Source: an uncultured Eggerthellaceae bacterium | GTDB lineage: Bacteria; Actinomycetota; Coriobacteriia; Coriobacteriales; Eggerthellaceae | DNA length: 7,709 nt | Reading direction: 5' to 3' | Assembly: GCA_910585565.1 (NCBI GenBank) | Contig: CAJUFC010000095.1 | Coordinates: 1 to 7,709, forward strand | In this document: one piece after another, positions 5,309-7,709 of the stretch | How positions within the stretch are numbered: position 1 is the first letter of the stretch | How the letters are laid out: each line of letters begins with the position of its first letter | Notes under the pieces: generated by a model | Database searches by the model: none | What the model was told of the DNA's origin: nothing | Seen by the model: the letters and a program-made list of their open reading frames with translations, nothing else | Position numbers and translations under genes: made by a program

Positions 5309-5317
5309 CTTCGGGCC

Positions 5318-7709
5318 CTACTCCCGCGCCGACACGGTGAGCGCGAGGCGGGTGATGGGCCTCATGCCGTCGAGGCCGTCTCGCACCTCGAGCCGGTCGG
5401 CAGGGATGGAGAGCCCCAGCCGGAGGGGCAGGCACTCGCTCGGGTCGGCGCCCTGCCATGCCTCGTCGAACGCCGCTCCCGCGTAGTCGAAGGCGGCCAG
5501 GCGATAGGACCCGCGCTCGGCGTCGGTCAGCGCGTGCGAGCTCAGCCACGCGGAGCCGACCCGGTCTCCCGCGAAGGGGAGCTCGATCGATGGGGCTCCC
5601 GGGGCGTCGGCCGCGAGGGACAGGTTCGCGGCAGAGAGCGCGCCTTGCCAGGCCGCCAGCGCGTCCGCGTCGGTGGCCCCCTCGGGCAGCGCGCCCGCCG
5701 GCAGCTCGAAGAAGCCCTCGATCTCGGCCTGCTCGCTCCGGAGCGCGGCCGCCTCCACCTCCACCTCGCGCACCGTGCGGCTCTTGAGCGCGTACCTGCC
5801 CGCATCGGGAGGCGTGGCCTCGCCGGTGGAGGCGTCCACCGCGAAGGCGACGGACACGGGCACGGTCACGTCCAGCCTGAGCGACCAGCGGGCGTGCAGC
5901 GTCATCGAGGACGCGACCGCATCTTCGAAGTCCCACGCCTCGCCCAGCGGCACGACAGACTCGCCGTCGCCGTCCCAATCCTCGGGCGGCGCGCCCTCGC
6001 CAGCCACGTGCCAGCCGGCGAACTGCCAGCCCGCTCGCTTGGGAGCGGCCTCCGGGGCCGCCACCGGCTCGCCCTCCATGACGGCAACGGCGACCTCGCG
6101 AGCGTCAGAGCCGCCTTCGCCAGCGCCCTCGAACGCGCCGCGGCCCGCATCGAACGTCACCGTCAGCTCCTCGGGCGCATGCCAGTCGGCATGCAGCGTG
6201 AGCACGTTGCCCGCGCCCACGTGCGCCTCGGTGATCGGGGTGGCGAAGTCCCACGCCTCACCCGCGCCGCCGGCGGCGGTCCGCCAGCCGCGGAACTCGT
6301 AGCCCTCGCGCTCGGGATCGGGCGCGGGCCTCGTCGCGAGGCGCCCGTACTGGACCGTCTGGGACGGCACCGTCGGCGCTCCCTCGTAGCCGAGGTCGAA
6401 GCGGACCTCGTACTCCACCACCGGGTCGGGGCCCTTCTCCTGCCACTTGGCTATGAGCCTGATGGGAGCCGTCACCGGCGTGGCGAAGTCGTACCTCTGC
6501 TCGCCGTCGCCGATCGCGCCGTCGCCGTCGGCGTCGAGCCACCAGCCCAGGAGCTCGTATCCCGGGCGGCTCGTGGCGGGCTCGGCCACGGGCTCGCCGT
6601 GCGGGACCTTGCGCGGCGACACCGCCGAGCCTCCCGCCGCGTCGAACTCCACCACGTGCTCGACGCGCGACCAGCTGGCGTACACCCACGTGTCCTGGAG
6701 GACGCGCGTGCCGAACGACCACGCCGGGGCGCCCTCGACCGGGCCTTCCGCCGTGCCGACGCGCCACGAGTGGAACACGTATCCCTCGCGCTGGGGCACG
6801 GGCACCGCGTCAGACGAGACGCGCTCGCCATGCGGCACCTTGACGGCCTTCACCGTCTCGCCGTCGTCCCAGGCGCCCTCGCCCGCATTGAACGTGAACC
6901 ATTGCTTCTGGCCCGTCTTCCACTTGGCGTACAGCACCTGCCCGTAGGGCGGCTCGCCGTCCGCGCCGGCGCCCTCGTCGAAGCGGTCGATGACCCACCG
7001 CTCGCCCACCTTGCGTACCGGGTCGGCGTACGCGTAGGTCGGGTGCCCCGTGCCGTCCAGCACCGGCTGCCCCGCAGCGTCCACCACCGGCTCGCACGAC
7101 CGGTACCAGCCGTCGAACCAGCCGCTGCGCATCTCGTCGGCGGAGTCTTCCATCTCGGGCGTCGGCAGCACCAGCGTGCCGCCGTCGAGCACGGACGCGT
7201 CGCTGCCCGAGCCGTCAGGCCACGCCTCGGCGTCGCCGCCCACGTAGTAGCGCCCCTCGTACACCGGGCCGCCCAGCTCGTCGGCGTCCGCGGCCTCCAC
7301 GTAGCCGTCCGGCGTGCCGCCGTCGCCCACGATGCCGTGCGCCTCGCGCTCGGCCTCGCTGATGAGCGTGTCGTTGCCGCCGTTGGCCGCGCTCTCCACC
7401 AGGTGCAGCTCGACCGCCCCCACCGCGCGGGGATCGTCGGCCTCCCACTTGGCGTAGAAGTTCTTGTGCTCGGACAGCAGCTCGTCGTCGTCAGCCAGCG
7501 GGAACGCGACCGCGTCGCCCGTGCAGGCGGCGTCCACGTACCAGCCCACGATGTGGTGTCCCGGCCACGCGAAGCGCGACGCATCCGGCGCCTCCAGCCC
7601 GTGCCCGGTGAGCACGACGCTGACCATGCCGCGGCCGCCGTTGCCATGGAACGTGATGGTCTCGCTGACCGGCACCTTGAGGTTGACGCCGAGCACCGAC
7701 TCCGACCCC
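5318..7709 (-). CDS. Extracellular InlB B-repeat (Listeria-Bacteroides repeat) protein, N-terminus outside window
   Basis: The frame is open to the right edge, and the first valine codons seen are internal, so the start and any signal peptide are missing. With the GTG codon at 7696 as residue 1, 792 residues follow to the TAG at 5318. Listeria-Bacteroides/InlB beta-grasp repeats (x-F-x-A-x-G-G, G-Y-x-F-x-G-W, Y-A-K-W pattern) run at about 12-84, 266-342, 347-418, 429-505 and 511-604. An enlarged divergent unit fills 85-259. DADGDGAIGDGE (388-399) is a complete EF-hand loop, and DWDGDGES (573-580) is a degenerate one at the same place in repeat 5. Residues 605-792 form a beta-rich C-terminal domain (DVTVPVSVAFAVDASTGEA near its start) ending LTVSARE. 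There is no LPXTG motif, membrane helix or basic tail, so anchoring is unclear. The protein is Asp/Glu/Gly/Ala-rich with three cysteines. One sampled line of the gene is about 73% GC against 62% in the DUF948 gene. The likely role is surface display, adhesion or matrix; the partner is unknown. Confidence 0.85.
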   Translation of the reverse strand, partial: GSESVLGVNLKVPVSETITFHGNGGRGMVSVVLTGHGLEAPDASRFAWPGHHIVGWYVDAACTGDAVAFPLADDDELLSEHKNFYAKWEADDPRAVGAVELHLVESAANGGNDTLISEAEREAHGIVGDGGTPDGYVEAADADELGGPVYEGRYYVGGDAEAWPDGSGSDASVLDGGTLVLPTPEMEDSADEMRSGWFDGWYRSCEPVVDAAGQPVLDGTGHPTYAYADPVRKVGERWVIDRFDEGAGADGEPPYGQVLYAKWKTGQKQWFTFNAGEGAWDDGETVKAVKVPHGERVSSDAVPVPQREGYVFHSWRVGTAEGPVEGAPAWSFGTRVLQDTWVYASWSRVEHVVEFDAAGGSAVSPRKVPHGEPVAEPATSRPGYELLGWWLDADGDGAIGDGEQRYDFATPVTAPIRLIAKWQEKGPDPVVEYEVRFDLGYEGAPTVPSQTVQYGRLATRPAPDPEREGYEFRGWRTAAGGAGEAWDFATPITEAHVGAGNVLTLHADWHAPEELTVTFDAGRGAFEGAGEGGSDAREVAVAVMEGEPVAAPEAAPKRAGWQFAGWHVAGEGAPPEDWDGDGESVVPLGEAWDFEDAVASSMTLHARWSLRLDVTVPVSVAFAVDASTGEATPPDAGRYALKSRTVREVEVEAAALRSEQAEIEGFFELPAGALPEGATDADALAAWQGALSAANLSLAADAPGAPSIELPFAGDRVGSAWLSSHALTDAERGSYRLAAFDYAGAAFDEAWQGADPSECLPLRLGLSIPADRLEVRDGLDGMRPITRLALTVSARE

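Larger units (their letters stand above)
5151..5315. repeat. Two-module direct repeat array
   Basis: CTCTGGTTCCGC occurs at 5151-5162 and 5209-5220, each followed by (C/G)AGGC and a G-run. CCCGTCCCTTCGGG occurs at 5190-5203 and 5302-5315. The order is A-B-A-B. Each A-to-B interval holds inverted repeats: GGGGTC (5170-5175) with GACCCC (5187-5192) in module 1, and three larger hairpins in module 2. The second B copy ends three bases before the stop triplet of the surface-protein gene, so the array is the immediate 3' flank of that gene. Confidence 0.65.
4866..5317. other. Gene-free, repeat-rich stretch between convergent genes
   Basis: No reading frame here looks like a gene. Short frames exist on both strands (for example 4871-5140 and 5016-5243 on the plus strand, 4869-5087 on the minus strand), but they overlap each other, lack ribosome-binding sites and have no recognisable motifs. 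The left part (4866-5033) shows no clear structure apart from a minor GCGC-AAA-GCGC hairpin near 4943. The right part holds a 26-base palindrome (5034-5059) and a dense set of direct and inverted repeats (5151-5315), annotated separately. It could be a long structured 3' untranslated region of the surface-protein gene, a non-coding RNA, or decayed gene sequence. None of these can be decided here. Confidence 0.55.

Noticed and set aside
5289..5978. 229-codon minus-strand Arg/Gly-rich frame overlapping the 3' end of the surface gene
   Set aside because: It is a shifted frame of the real gene, with extreme Arg/Gly content and no motifs.
5673..6302. 209-codon plus-strand Ser/Ala/Pro-rich frame inside the surface gene
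   Set aside because: It mirrors the repeat gene's codons on the other strand. Several similar frames occur there because stops are rare at over 70% GC.

Overview
The window looks like chromosomal DNA from a GC-rich actinobacterium, most plausibly class Coriobacteriia (Eggerthellaceae-like). The basis is GC-rich third codon positions, actinobacterial-type RarA and GalU proteins, a rarA start with no Shine-Dalgarno sequence that sits right behind a -10 element, and a large surface protein built of InlB/Listeria-Bacteroides repeats, a type common in gut and oral Coriobacteriia. The assignment rests on protein style, not on a database comparison.

Layout. (1) Positions 1-2129, minus strand: a small membrane-anchored coiled-coil protein of DUF948 type (1473-2129), a short intrinsic terminator with an eight-T tail (1396-1422), then an AI-2E/PerM-family permease (1-1358) whose 3' end is cut by the window edge. 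(2) Positions 2130-2400: a divergent promoter region, with one extended -10 box on each strand. (3) Positions 2401-4749, plus strand: rarA (clamp-loader-like AAA+ ATPase of the replication fork) and, 132 bases later, galU (UTP-glucose-1-phosphate uridylyltransferase). The gap between them holds a duplication of the last rarA codons, a small hairpin and a likely galU promoter. (4) Positions 4750-5317: 568 bases without a credible gene but full of inverted and direct repeats, lying between two convergent genes. (5) Positions 5318-7709, minus strand: the C-terminal 797 codons or so of a very GC-rich, acidic, extracellular repeat protein whose start lies beyond the right edge.

The housekeeping part is ordinary. 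In many actinobacteria rarA and a DUF948 gene lie near alaS, and this window is consistent with a rearranged version of that neighbourhood, with rarA divergent and an AI-2E permease added. GalU supplies UDP-glucose for envelope glycans. It has no evident functional link to rarA, and probably has its own promoter. The accessory part is the surface protein and its unusual 3' flank: at least five beta-grasp repeats, one with a textbook EF-hand calcium loop, ending in a beta-rich C-terminal domain with no sortase signal, followed by a compact two-module repeat/hairpin array. I found no CRISPR array, tRNA, rRNA, transposase, phage gene or toxin-antitoxin pair, and I do not see a clearly new multi-gene system. 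The best leads are the structured intergenic array and the architecture of the surface protein.
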